Positions 42,823 through 52,822 of a stretch of 64,000 nt of DNA are shown piece after piece. The position numbers and the translations under genes were made by a program. This stretch comes from Triatoma infestans (lineage: Eukaryota; Arthropoda; Insecta; Hemiptera; Reduviidae): the NCBI GenBank assembly GCA_011037195.1, contig JAAEAF010014820.1, positions 18,190 through 82,189 of the forward strand. Direction: 5' to 3'. How positions within the stretch are numbered: the stretch's first letter is position 1; each line of letters opens with the position of its first letter. Under the pieces are notes generated by a model. The model searched no databases and had not been told where the DNA came from. It worked only from the letters and a program-made list of their open reading frames with translations.

Positions 42823-43048
42823 AAAAGGGAACGGAATAGCTAAGTGGTTAGCGTACTGAACTCCCACACGGAGGACCCGGGTTCTTAGATTTTTTCTGCC
42901 TAGGAGCCTCTACAGCTCACTGTCCGGTGATGGTCACTGCTATCTGTAACGAGAGAACACGATCCTGAGGCTGGCAGTGCACTGAGAAAGCTCTGGGCGC
43001 CAATGAACATAGATGTTGAACGCGCCTTAAATTTAGAAAAAAAAAATC
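42823..43048 (+). mobile_element. SINE1 with deleted box B
   Basis: The head AATAGCTAAGTGGTTAGCG and CTCCCACACGGAGGACCCGG lead directly to TTCTTAGATTTTTTCTGCC, so box B is cut out. Body and tail match SINE1 (GCCTCTACAGCTCACTGTCC, GGCGCCAATGAACATAGATG). Poly(A) end at 43038-43047. It sits exactly at a family A terminus. Confidence 0.85.
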
Positions 43049-43335
43049 CTTTCTACGAGTAAGAGAAAGGAACATTGTTACCAAAATAGATATTTTAGGA
43101 TTTCTATCCATTCATTTCACGTGTCACCAGGATGAACCACTAGTGAAATGTAATTGGTGTGTTGTGTTGTAGTGTAGTGGTAGCTTGTAGTGTCTTGAGC
43201 TGTTTTGTAAAAGGGCTTGTGTTTGTAAGTTCTAAGAGAGTGAAGTAATAAGAATAATTATGAAAACACTGGTAGGTTAAATTAAGTATATTGTCTTTAA
43301 AGACATTTAAATATTTTGCAATATCACAATTAAAA

Positions 43336-43545
43336 TGAGAGGCTTCGTCCATTTAGATTAATTATTTTTATATATTCTTATTTTATGCTGTGTGTAACCC
43401 TAGGAGTTTTGTCAATAATAAATTTCTTATACGACTGACATCAATTTCAAATAAGAAATTTATTATTGACAAAACTCCTAGGGTTACACACAGCATAAAA
43501 TAAGAATATATAAAAATAATTAATCTAAATGGACGAAGCCTCTCA
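43336..43545. repeat. Perfect palindrome, 95-bp arms, 20-bp spacer
   Basis: 43336-43430 is the exact reverse complement of 43451-43545 by my base-by-base reading. The spacer 43431-43450 reads ACGACTGACATCAATTTCAA. No mismatch was found. Confidence 0.95.
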
Positions 43546-43695
43546 ACATAATACAATAATATACTACTTATGATTAACAAGGTAATTATTCAGTTGGACT
43601 ATATTATAATAGTAACGTTGCACGATATTAAGATTAATAAAATAAATATAATATGTAAAAAAATTTTTTCAGAATGTACAATAGTATTATATTTC

Positions 43696-43730
43696 TTGAT
43701 AATGGCACGTTAAGTGCAAGAAACGTTGGA
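43696..43730 (+). ncRNA. Hammerhead-like relic (family D)
   Basis: TTGATAA (43696-43702, against CTGAnGA), T, G, stem GCAC/GTGC around a GTTAA loop (43705-43717), AA, GAAA (43720-43723), CGTTGG. The layout parallels families B and C, but two box positions are changed. Confidence 0.25.
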
Positions 43731-44367
43731 AGATTATAAAATGAAATAAAATATTGATGGCTGTTTAAAATGGTTCAAATTATTTAAATAAACCAGTATA
43801 CAATTATTATGCTTAATAGATCAATTGTTAATTTAGAATAAATGTTAATCTCTATCACTGGTACTGAGTTTAAGAGAGCGTTTCCTGAAGTGTTCTGCTT
43901 CGGTGTTTACAACAAACTATATTTGAAGGAATGTCTTCTAATTGTTATGTCTTAAAATTGTTCAAGTTCATGAACTCTAAAAGACAATAGTGGTCTTCTA
44001 CCTGAAATGTTCTTTTGCAAGGGAATGTCACAATATTCTTCATAATTTTGATTTTTTCAAATTAAATATATTTTTATATTTCTTGCATCCATCACACTAG
44101 CTAGATGTTCCGTTAACAGATGTTAACAACACTTTCACTTAGGGGTGCTTAAACATTTTTTGATGACACACTTTTTTTTTATTTTTTTTTTACACAAATG
44201 CTTTTTATGAAGGTACAATTTCAAGACGGAATAAAAAATATATGGATTTACCCATAGTTTGACCATTAATAATTAAATCCAAAAAATTCTGGATTAGTAG
44301 AAAACTTAAGCAACTTTACTTTATTGAAAGTTGCGACATTTTTCGAAACATTAATTGGATATAAACA

Positions 44368-44590
44368 GGAAATGAATTAGCTCAGTGGTAGCGTGCTGGA
44401 TATTCACTACGCAGAGATCCCTGGTTCGAGGCTAGTGTTACTCTTAGATTTTTTACTTTCTCTAATTTTCTTTTTAGGAGCGTTTAAAAGAAATGCGTCA
44501 TGGGCAGTGTTGTGTGTAACAAAAGAATATGTCTGGCCGGCCGGTAGTGCACTGAAAAGCCTCCGGACATCCAACCATATTTTTTCCGGT
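44368..44590 (+). mobile_element. SINE1, diverged
   Basis: Box A ATTAGCTCAGTGGTAGCGTG, box B CTGGTTCGAGGCTAG, a SINE1 body with an extra T-rich piece (TAATTTTCTTTTTAGGAGCG), and CCGGCCGGTAGTGCACTGAA. An older copy. Confidence 0.8.
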
Positions 44591-44599
44591 GGAATATGT

Positions 44600-45525
44600 A
44601 ATTTCAAAAATCTGAAGAAAACTATTATATTTTACAGCCAAAAAAAGAAAGTAAAAGAAACAATTAATCATTTAGAAACTACAATCAACTGAGAGTAATT
44701 TAAAAAATCAATAAAATAAATAATACAATCCAATATAGACCTAGCCAATATTTTGGTCACCAGTTTTCCCCTTCTACTCTCTCGTAAAGTGGGACAAAAG
44801 CAGTGGAATGACTCAATTAATCATGAATAGCATTGATGTTTTCATGTTTGATCGTATTTATTATTTATTTTTAAACTAGCGCAGATTTATTATTTTGAAG
44901 CTATAAAAAATTAAAAAAAAAGGTGCAATTTTTTATTTTAAAATATAAATAAAATAATACTAATTTTATATGTTTTGTTTCCGTTAAACGTTACGACCAT
45001 TTTTTTTTTTAAACGGAATAATATTTGAAATGCAGAAGGACATAAAATTCTACCAGTTTTCATGAAAATAACCCCTCTAGAATATGATTTTCCGGCAAAA
45101 TGAAACAATTAAATAACCTACTTTTAAGACAGCTGATTATTTATTTATTACCTACAACATACGGCATAAAATTATTTATTTATTACCTACAACATTCGGC
45201 ATAAAGTTGTTGCCATGGTGATCTTAAATAGTGTGTTACATGGTCTAAAACTGGTGTGGAATATGGCCTAACAGAGAGACAATGTTCAATACATTCTATA
45301 AATATTAGGAGGCCTCTTTCCGTTATGAAGATATTTTATAATAATGCTTATTTATGTTAAATGTATTAATAGAACTGGCTAAACAATATGATTGTAGTTA
45401 ATAAAAGTAAAGTTTGCCTGCTGAAAGTGTACGAGTAAGTGAATGAATGCGTTTAGATTTAAGTATTACGGGATTGGTTGAAATATCGTGTACACCAATC
45501 CCCATTTGTAAATATCTTGTATATA
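44600..45525. other. AT-rich stretch, no gene seen
   Basis: A short direct duplication, TTATTTATTACCTACAACAT (45138 and 45174), is the only structure noted. Confidence 0.45.
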
Positions 45526-45530
45526 CGTTG

Positions 45531-45690
45531 TGGTGGTTAGTTCCGCAGAACTGGAAAGCATCAGAGACATTTTCCATGATAATCTGCTTCTTTTTGTAGT
45601 TATCGACCGGTTTTGGGCGTTCGCACATCATCAGGATGTTTTTGTTAAACAGTGTAATAACATAGATTTGCACAGAGCAAAATACAGTTG
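45531..45690 (-). repeat. Family B element terminus with hammerhead-like core
   Basis: It reads GTGGTTAGTTCCGCAGAACT, AAAGCATCAGAGACATTTTCC and CTGCTTC on the + strand, the family B arm. On the minus strand, box CTGATGA (45634-45628), TGTGCG-AA-CGCCC and CCGGTC are present, but the GAAA core is AAAA (45614-45611), which should abolish cleavage. The 28-bp satellite starts directly at its inner end. Confidence 0.75.
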
Positions 45691-46865
45691 ATATACTCAA
45701 TACAGCCAAATACAGTTGATATGCTCAATTCAGCCAAATACAGTTGATATACTCAATACAGCCAAATACAGTTGATATACTCAATACAGCCAAATACAGT
45801 TGATATACTCAATACAGCCAAATACAGTTGATATACTCAATACAGCCAAATACAGTTGATGATATATCAATACAGCCAAATACAGTGGAACTCAATAACA
45901 GCCAAATACAGTTGACTAATCAATACAGCCAATACAGTTGATATACTCAATACAGCCAAATACAGTGATATACTCAATACAGCCAAATTACAGTTGATAT
46001 ACCTCAATACAGCCAAAATACAGTGATATACTCAATACAGTCAAAATACAGGGAAGACGTATACAGCCAAATACAGTTGATATACCAATTACAGCCAAAT
46101 ACAGTGAATACTCAATACAGCCAAATACAGTTGATATACTCAATTAACAGCCCCGAATACAGTGATGAGAGACTAATACAGGGCCAACGACAGTTGATAG
46201 TACTCATACAGCCAAATCGTTGATACTACTCAATACAGCGCGCAACCGAGGTAAAATACCAGTGGGATATACTCGAATTAGGGGAGCTCAGACTACGCAG
46301 GTTGATATACTCATACAGCCAATACAGTTGATATACTCAATACAAGCCAAATACAGTTTGATATACTCAATACAGCCAAATAAGTTGATATGCTCAATAC
46401 AGCAAATACAGTTGATATACTCACTACAGGAATACAGTTGATATACTCAAGACCAGTCAATACAGTTTGATATAGGGTGGTGTTAATGACGGGCCGAGAA
46501 TAGCGCTAGGGGTTTGATTATCAAGACAGCCCACAAATACAGTTGATATACTCACTACAGCCAAATACAGGTGATATATCAATACCAGCGCAGGATGTAC
46601 AGTTGCTATACTCAAAAGCCCAAATCAAAATACAGTTGATATACTCAATACAGCCAAATACAGTTGATATGCTCAATTCAGCCAAATACAGTTGATATAC
46701 TCAATACAGCCAAATACAGTTGATATACTCAATACAGCCAAATACAGTTGATATACTCAATACAGCCAAATACAGTTGATATACTCAATACAGCCAAATA
46801 CAGTTGATATACTCAATACAGCCAAATACAGTTGATATACTCAATACAGCCAAATACAGTTGAAT
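45681..46865. repeat. 28-bp satellite array, about 42 units
   Basis: The unit is TACAGTTGATATACTC followed by AATACAGCCAAA. Units at 45681-45855 and 46629-46862 are nearly identical. Units from 45856 to 46628 contain many small indels and foreign bits. No spacers, so not a CRISPR array. Apparent frames inside have no meaning. Confidence 0.95.
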
Positions 46866-46869
46866 GGAA

Positions 46870-47890
46870 AATTTCAGTTGATCTTGTATATACCTATATT
46901 GTATATAGTGTACATATAATTTATATATTAGGTTAAGTATATAGGGGTGCGAGGAATATCGAGTACTCCATCCATCCCACCGTATGATGAAGTTGGTGTG
47001 ATAGTTTGTACAAATGAGTTGCGATAGATGCAAATGTATTTATTAGCGTGTTTTTATTTATTTGTATGAATGTGGTAGGTTAGTTTCACGGAAGGAATGA
47101 ATGAGTAACTAATTAGTTAGTTCAGTATCACTCAAGCATTAATGGCTGAATGATAAACATGTCATTCATAAATAGCCAAGAAGGTAGAAGAGAAAGCCCG
47201 TCTCGCAGTTTATTTGACCCATTTTGAAGATAATTTGCAATACGCGTTTCGAAATCCAGTTTTCTATTGGACTTCTTGGCAGAAGAATCACTAGTCTTCA
47301 GAAATATACAAAAATAAAATAAAAAATATTCTAATTAGTCACAGTTTTTTTCTCATAACAAAGTAAAATAAAACTTGTTAGTAAGAAGTAATATAAAAAT
47401 ATAACATCTAGCACTCCAATTACAATATAGTCCACACTTTACTGACACTTACGTTTGCCGTTGGCGGAGACACTCTAGAAAAGTGTGAAGTAGGAGTATG
47501 TTGGCAACATTTCTTTTTTCTATTCCCTTTCTACTAAACTTCTCCTTTTTTTTTTTTTGTTCTTTTACTTTTTCTCCCTTTTTTTTTTCGTCACAGTCAG
47601 GCGACCTTTAAGGTGTGCATAAAAAAATGTTGGCCTCTTTTTACTCAGGTCTCCCTTTTAAGAAGTACGTGTCGAATTATCCTACTACCTACAAGTAGGG
47701 GTGGGAGTTGTATTTCAAGATGGTGGAGTTGTTGTCAACTTTCTTTCTTTTTTTTCTTTTTTCGCTTCCTTTCTTTGAAGGAGTCTTTTATCTTTCATTA
47801 TGTTATCAAAGATAAGAACATAATGAACTGGTTACTCACTTTATATACTTTGTCTAATTTTTTTATATTTACACTGGAATATTTTTGTAT
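46870..47890. other. Unassigned stretch
   Basis: AT-rich, with T-runs at 47546 and 47580 and a possible decayed hammerhead-like sequence on the minus strand near 47240-47315. No gene was seen. Confidence 0.4.
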
Positions 47891-47894
47891 TTGC

Positions 47895-48270
47895 ATTTTC
47901 ACTTTTTCTCTTACTTCTAGTAAAAGAAAATATTGCCAATGGTGTCAAATTTTCGATATCGAGTATTTCCGGTAAAATACATGTTTTGAGGTTCTCTGAG
48001 TCCGAAAAAGTTGTTTTTAAAAAATGGGCATAAAAAAACCTATCACAAAAAGTTCAAATTTGACTAATTATTTAGGCATCACCATAGGCACCGACAGGAA
48101 GTTATCTGTCACTATTTCTCCACCGGAAGTACCACTTTACGGAAAGGGATTTTTTTCCGGCTTTTTACAATTTGCCCGAACTTGGTATATCAACTACATA
48201 TATTATGAGCTACAACTGTTTATTTGAAACATTTCTCTGGGAAAATTAATAATTTAAGAGGGCATCTTGG
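47895..48270 (-). repeat. Family A repeat, 3'-truncated
   Basis: TTTTTCTCTTACTTCTAGTA, TCAAATTTTCGATATCGAG, TTGAGGTTCTCTGAGTCCG, CACCATAGGCACCGACAGG, and AATTAATAATTTAAGAGGGC follow the left half of family A, then it stops near 48270. Confidence 0.75.
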
Positions 48271-48279
48271 AGGTTACAC

Positions 48280-48722
48280 CAAACGGAACAGGTTACAGTG
48301 TAGGGGTGCGTTATAAGTACGGGGGGGGGACTTTTGAATTAAAAATACATTCTCAGTATTTGTACCTTTTCATTTTTTTTATTTTTTTTTTTTAATATTC
48401 TGTAATGTGATTTACTAGGGGGATTGCCCGCAAGAGGTATCTGTTGCATGCAGTTTCTTGGGGTAGCGACCCTTACCACAGCAAAAGTACACCACGCACT
48501 TGGTCAGAGCAGTACACACAGTACACTTGAACTACACATACAGTCTACACTTTACAGACAAGGATAAACACAGTACTCAAACTAGGGTCTCCGTCCCTAG
48601 TTAACTGGCGAAGAGAGCACTGCTTGGAGGCCGACTGTGCATTGGAGAAGGCTCCGCTCCGGAAGGGCACAATAGATCTTTCAGGTCGCAATGCAGTAAT
48701 TCCCTCCACAATCTAATCTCTA
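48280..48722 (+). mobile_element. SINE2-like 3' part and unassigned flank
   Basis: 48595-48722 reads GCACTGCTTGGAGGCCGACTG and CACAATAGATCTTTCAGGTC, matching the 3' half of the SINE2 at 5705. 48420-48590 (GGGGATTGCCCGCAAGAGG region) is GC-richer and unassigned; it may be part of the same or a partner element. Confidence 0.5.
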
Positions 48723-49275
48723 CTAGGGCGATTATTAAAAAAAAAAAATAAATTCAAAATAGAAAATAATTAAATAATTATAACAGTTTGTAATTGAATC
48801 TTCTCAAAAGGGGATCTCGTGAGGTCTGTGTTTAACTGAATTCGTTAAGGGCTACAAAAGAAGCAAATGAATAAACATAAGAAAGAAATACATATAATTC
48901 AAAGATAAAGCTACACTACATAATAGTAAATAATGGTAATAATAACATTTAAGCAGAAACTATAATACTTTTTATAGACCTAAAATATTTAAGAGTGTTT
49001 AACTTGAAGGTTGGGCCTTTAGCACTACGACACTGTAATATCAATTGAACTCCTTCATCAACCATAGAAATCTGATCTTCCCCTATTTCAGGCTATATAT
49101 ATATATATATATATATATAATCCCTCCCCCAACTGAAGAATGGAAGGAAGGTAAATTCCTTTTATTGTAACCAGAGGTATTCTACCTTTCTAACTGTCAC
49201 TCATTGTTTCACCCAACCTTTGAAAAAACCCAATCTTGAAATTGCACAAAATAGCAACTAATATTAAATATATTT
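48723..49275. other. AT-rich stretch with (TA)n
   Basis: No gene was seen; (TA)n microsatellite at 49094-49119. Confidence 0.5.
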
Positions 49276-49280
49276 TAACT

Positions 49281-49570
49281 ATCAGAGACATTTTCCGTGG
49301 CAGCCTGCTTCATTTTGTGGTCATCAACCGGTTTCGGGCGTTCGCCCATCTTTAGGATGCGTTTGTCAGACAGTATGACAACACAGACTTGCACAGCGCA
49401 ATTTCAGTTTATACACTCGTGTGTGCAAGTCTGTGTTATCACACTGTCTGACAAACGCATCCTGAAGATGGGCGAACGCCCGAAACCGGTCCATGATCAC
49501 AAAATGAAGCAGGCTACCACGGAAAATGTATCTGATGCTTTCCAGCTCTGCGGAACCAACCACCACAACT
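49281..49570. repeat. Family B hammerhead-like inverted-repeat element, nearly intact
   Basis: Arms 49281-49395 and 49422-49536 are inverted repeats of about 115 bp with a 26-bp spacer. The right side continues with the full terminus GCTTTCCAGCTCTGCGG and AACCAACCACCACAAC, which the left side has lost. Both arms carry the hammerhead-like core on opposite strands. Confidence 0.9.
49457..49495 (+). ncRNA. Hammerhead-ribozyme-like motif (family B)
   Basis: Box CTGAAGA (49462-49468), extra T, a strong helix II GGGCG/CGCCC around AA (49470-49481), GAAA (49482-49485), CCGG, T, C with cleavage after 49491. Helix I is imperfect: CAT pairs with ATG but the innermost pair is C-C. The mirror core on the minus strand (about 49358-49324) has CTAAAGA and GTT in place of GTC, so only this strand looks competent. 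Confidence 0.5.
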
Positions 49571-49574
49571 AATA

Positions 49575-50171
49575 TTTTCACTAATATGTTTCACTTAATT
49601 CTAAAAATCATTATTTATATTTATTTTATCATTTCTCTCAACGATCTACACAAATTACAAGATCTAATACTTATCTCATGAGGAAAGTATTTTTTTTACA
49701 ACTGTCCAATCCAGTTTGAAGAATTCACTGCGCTCATGCGGTCAAACTCTGAACTGGAGTGTGTAATAGTCATAACTTTTCTCACTTTTTAAATAAATAA
49801 CTATTTTTCTATTATAATCGGTAATGGTTAACATATAAAATTATATTTCGAAAATGTTACCACTACTATTTTGTTAAAGAAAATAAACAAAAATATTAAA
49901 GGCAAAATAAGAAAAGTTAAAAATTATTCATTCATGAAAGAGAGGAAAAAATAAATAAATAAAATACCTATTGAAGGCAAAAATTTCAGCCAATTATTCA
50001 TATAAAATGACAAGGCTATATATTGCCTGCTAGTTAAACAATCCATATGTGGGCCTAACATAAACATACATGATATAATATCTTTTGAACCAAATATTGA
50101 CATTGTATCTAAAAATATAGACTGTTAGATTTATGATTACATTGGGAAGTTCAGATTTCTAAATATGTTTG

Positions 50172-50215
<44 letters not shown>

Positions 50216-50700
50216 TTAATTTTCCGTCATAACTTTTTTCCCCCCTTTTATGAAAGGCTTTTGTCATTTGATGATTGTTTTATGAGTCAATAATTTGTCT
50301 GTTGAATTTTTTTTTTTTTTCAATTTTTGTTTTATTAAAAACATTAATTAATGGGAACAAATTTAATTGATTAATTGATTTTGTGTGTGTGTTTGTTTGT
50401 GTGTAATAATATTTATCTTAATGGGCAATATTTCATTTTTTTTTATTACTTTGGTTAAACTTTCGATTTTTGTTACGGGTTCTTAATGCTGTACCAAGTT
50501 ATTGTGATCACTTTTTTTTTTTACACGAATTCCATTTCTTTATGCGGCAAATTATCCCACAATTTGTGCGGTACTTTTTATTACACACGGTATTAATTTA
50601 CGCCATATCTCATCATAGGCTGGGCGTAAAAATATTTTTTTATTCCTTATTGCATGCCAGAGAAATGCAGAAATTCTTATATGAACATAATGGAACAGCT
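49575..50700. other. AT-rich stretch, no gene seen
   Basis: A compound (CA)n(TA)n run lies at 50174-50212. A Phe-rich frame at 50470-50709 is not convincing. Confidence 0.45.
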
Positions 50701-50704
50701 AGTT

Positions 50705-50880
50705 TGTGATTTTTGCCACTTTTCGTTTTTTGGGATGTATTGTTTACACAATAACTTTTATCGTACCCAGCAGACCTCAAAAGTGTGAATATCCGGTGAA
50801 AAATCAATCTTCAAAATTTGACACGATCACACTAATTTCTTTTAACAAGTGTAAGAGAGGGTAAAAATCAAGCTTTAGCG
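50705..50880 (+). repeat. Family A end fragment
   Basis: GCAGACCTCAAAAGTGTGAA, ATCCGGTGAAAAATCAATC, AATTTGACACGATCACAC and GTAAGAGAGGGTAAA are the left-end modules in + orientation. Confidence 0.65.
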
Positions 50881-51057
50881 TCTGGTTAAAAGGAATTTTA
50901 TTTTCGGGGTGTAAAGCAGACTTTTTAAGCGATTTTTACTTGCACTTAAAAAATGCCCACCTAAATGTTCCATAAAATTTTTAACTAATTTAGTGTTACA
51001 TTTTGCAGCTGAAACACTGCGCGTTTTGAAAACCTTAAAAATGGTTTATATGCATTG

Positions 51058-51183
51058 GGAGCGTGAGAAGAAAATAACATACTGACTGGCACAATGACGA
51101 TATAAGAACGATGGTCGCTGAGTGTTGGTGATTGTTCGAATAGCGTCTGAATGAGAGAGAGAGTTGTCGGTCCAGCCGTCCAG
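51058..51183. repeat. Direct repeat F, copy 1
   Basis: GGTCGCTGAGTGTTGGTGATT and TGTTCGAATAGCGTCTGAA recur at 51593-51715 in the same orientation with few changes. The two copies are 535 bp apart. Confidence 0.8.
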
Positions 51184-51239
51184 TAAAGACATGGTACCCA
51201 TTAACAATGAACTCTGTTAACTAGAAAAGAGAACATCAG

Positions 51240-51480
51240 AAGATAAAGATGTCAAAATGTGCATGGCGACTTTTATTTTCTAAAAAACATATTGGAACCA
51301 TTCTTGGGGAAATCGTAAAAAACTGGAAAATCTATTCAATAAAGTGGTACTTTCACTTGTTGAGCGTTGGAGGCTTTTGACCAATTACTTCCTGTCTGAT
51401 TTTTTCCTAGTAATTCCCAAACATATCAAGTTTGAGCTTCCTTTCGTTTTTCACAGTTATGCTGCTTACATTTAGTGAAT
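51240..51480 (+). repeat. Family A fragment between two F repeats
   Basis: AAAAAACATATTGGAACCAT, AAAGTGGTACTTTCACTTG and CCAAACATATCAAGTTTGAG are family A modules; neither end is present. Confidence 0.5.
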
Positions 51481-51592
51481 GTTTTTAGGAGTTAGACAGA
51501 ATAGGAATTTAGGTTGAGATAATTATTCTTACCGTACGCTGTTAATATTGTATATGAATATAATATTGTATAATTTAGAGTAAAAGTATGGT

Positions 51593-51715
51593 AGCGTGAG
51601 AAGAGAATGACAGAGTGACTGGCAGAATGAAGGTGTAAGAACGATGGCCGCTGAGTGTTGGTGATTGTTCGAATAGCGTTTGAATGAGAAAGAGTTGGTC
51701 GGTCCAGGCACCCTT
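51593..51715. repeat. Direct repeat F, copy 2
   Basis: Same sequence as 51058-51183: GAGAAGAGAATGACAGAGTG, GGCCGCTGAGTGTTGGTGATT, TGTTCGAATAGCGTTTGAA. It could be an LTR-like or target duplication around the family A fragment. Confidence 0.8.
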
Positions 51716-51829
51716 TTAATGCGGGCGGCTGGATTAGCCCCCTACTCTCTTTAACTTTTCCTTCTATCCCTAAGATACGTTCCTTAGATAGCATTATACT
51801 CACAACAAACACAAGCATCTTTTTCTAAT

Positions 51830-51912
51830 AATACATTATTTTCGGTGAAATTCTGTTTTAAAAATTTGCAATGATCCCAATACTTTCTCCCACAGCAGTA
51901 AGAGAAAGTAAT
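51830..51912 (+). repeat. Family A end fragment
   Basis: TTTCGGTGAAATTCTGTTTT, AATTTGCAATGATCCCAATAC, GTAAGAGAAAGTAATT. This is the terminal piece that the fragment at 51240-51480 lacks; the second F repeat separates them. Confidence 0.6.
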
Positions 51913-51914
51913 TA

Positions 51915-52815
51915 ATAATAAAGTACATGACACAATTAAGGATAAATAGATCAAGCAAGTTTTAACATATAAATTTCTACTAGAATAATAATTTCAAAAT
52001 TGACAATTTTTTCGTACTTTTCTAAACAACAGTATCTATTCATTATTATTTATGGAATTATATAAATATATATGAAGTTTAAGTTGCTAGATATAAGATG
52101 AATCGGTTAAAGGAGAAACTAGAATAAAATTTAAGAGAACACTGGTTGGATATATATCAAGAAAGGATTTGTAATTGAAATCAGATCTTCTATAAGAACA
52201 AATAGACGTAAACTTTGAAGAAGGACGCCCATAATTCAAGGTACCGCTGTATATAACAAAATCCTGGATGCATAATTAATGGCCGATCAATAAACAAGGC
52301 GGTCGCCAGCTGATCATGTATACTGGAACCAATTGATTTGAAATATTAGTTTGAATGGAATTCTGATTCTTTGTTTATCATATTATGTAAAATGTTAAAC
52401 CGTTACGAAAAAAAAAAAATCTGATTTAAAAGCTTCATAGGATTTTCTTTTACTGCTCCAATTAATACAATTTCACTTAATGTATATTATCTTTACAATT
52501 GCAATGTATTGAAATTTTTGGATTGGTTAGCCATGAAAAATTTCAAACGGTATCTGTCATATGACAGTCAGCATGCATAGAATACGTTTTTCACCACTTC
52601 TTCCAAACCACCCTACACTGTTATAAGAAAACCTTCGTTCGCTTTTTCATGTGAGAAACGTTTGCTTTTCACCAAATAGGTGGCTTTCATAAAACGTATT
52701 CTACGTTAAAAAAGGTAAGTACATAGGTAGATACCTAAATGGACACTGTGGGCTTCCTCTGTTTCAAGACCTTATACCGCCATTATTAAAATTTAAACGT
52801 AACGTTAAAAATCTT
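51915..52815. other. AT-rich stretch, no gene seen
   Basis: An imperfect inverted pair, AGAATACGTTTTTCACCACT (52578) and its partner AAAACGTATTCTACGTT (52692), encloses about 100 bp. Otherwise nothing was recognised. Confidence 0.45.
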
Positions 52816-52822
52816 TTACTTT

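Larger units (their letters stand above)
43135..44100 (+). repeat. Family D repeat, including a perfect palindrome
   Basis: 43140-43330 (GTGTTGTGTTGTAGTGTAGT, AAAAGGGCTTGTGTTTGTAA) and 43880-44100 (AGTGTTCTGCTTCGGTGT, GGAATGTCTTCTAATTGTTA, TTCATGAACTCTAAAAGACA) match 55190-55690 in the same order. The centre carries the palindrome at 43336-43545 and a hammerhead-like relic. No open frame; it may be the long terminal part of a retroelement. Confidence 0.7.

Noticed and set aside
46023..46441. Frames within the 28-bp array (YSIQ-type repeats)
   Set aside because: They are products of satellite periodicity and indels, with no constant frame.
45681..46865. CRISPR-like array of regular 28-bp repeats
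   Set aside because: The units are head-to-tail with no unique spacers, the context is eukaryotic, and there are no cas genes. It is a satellite.
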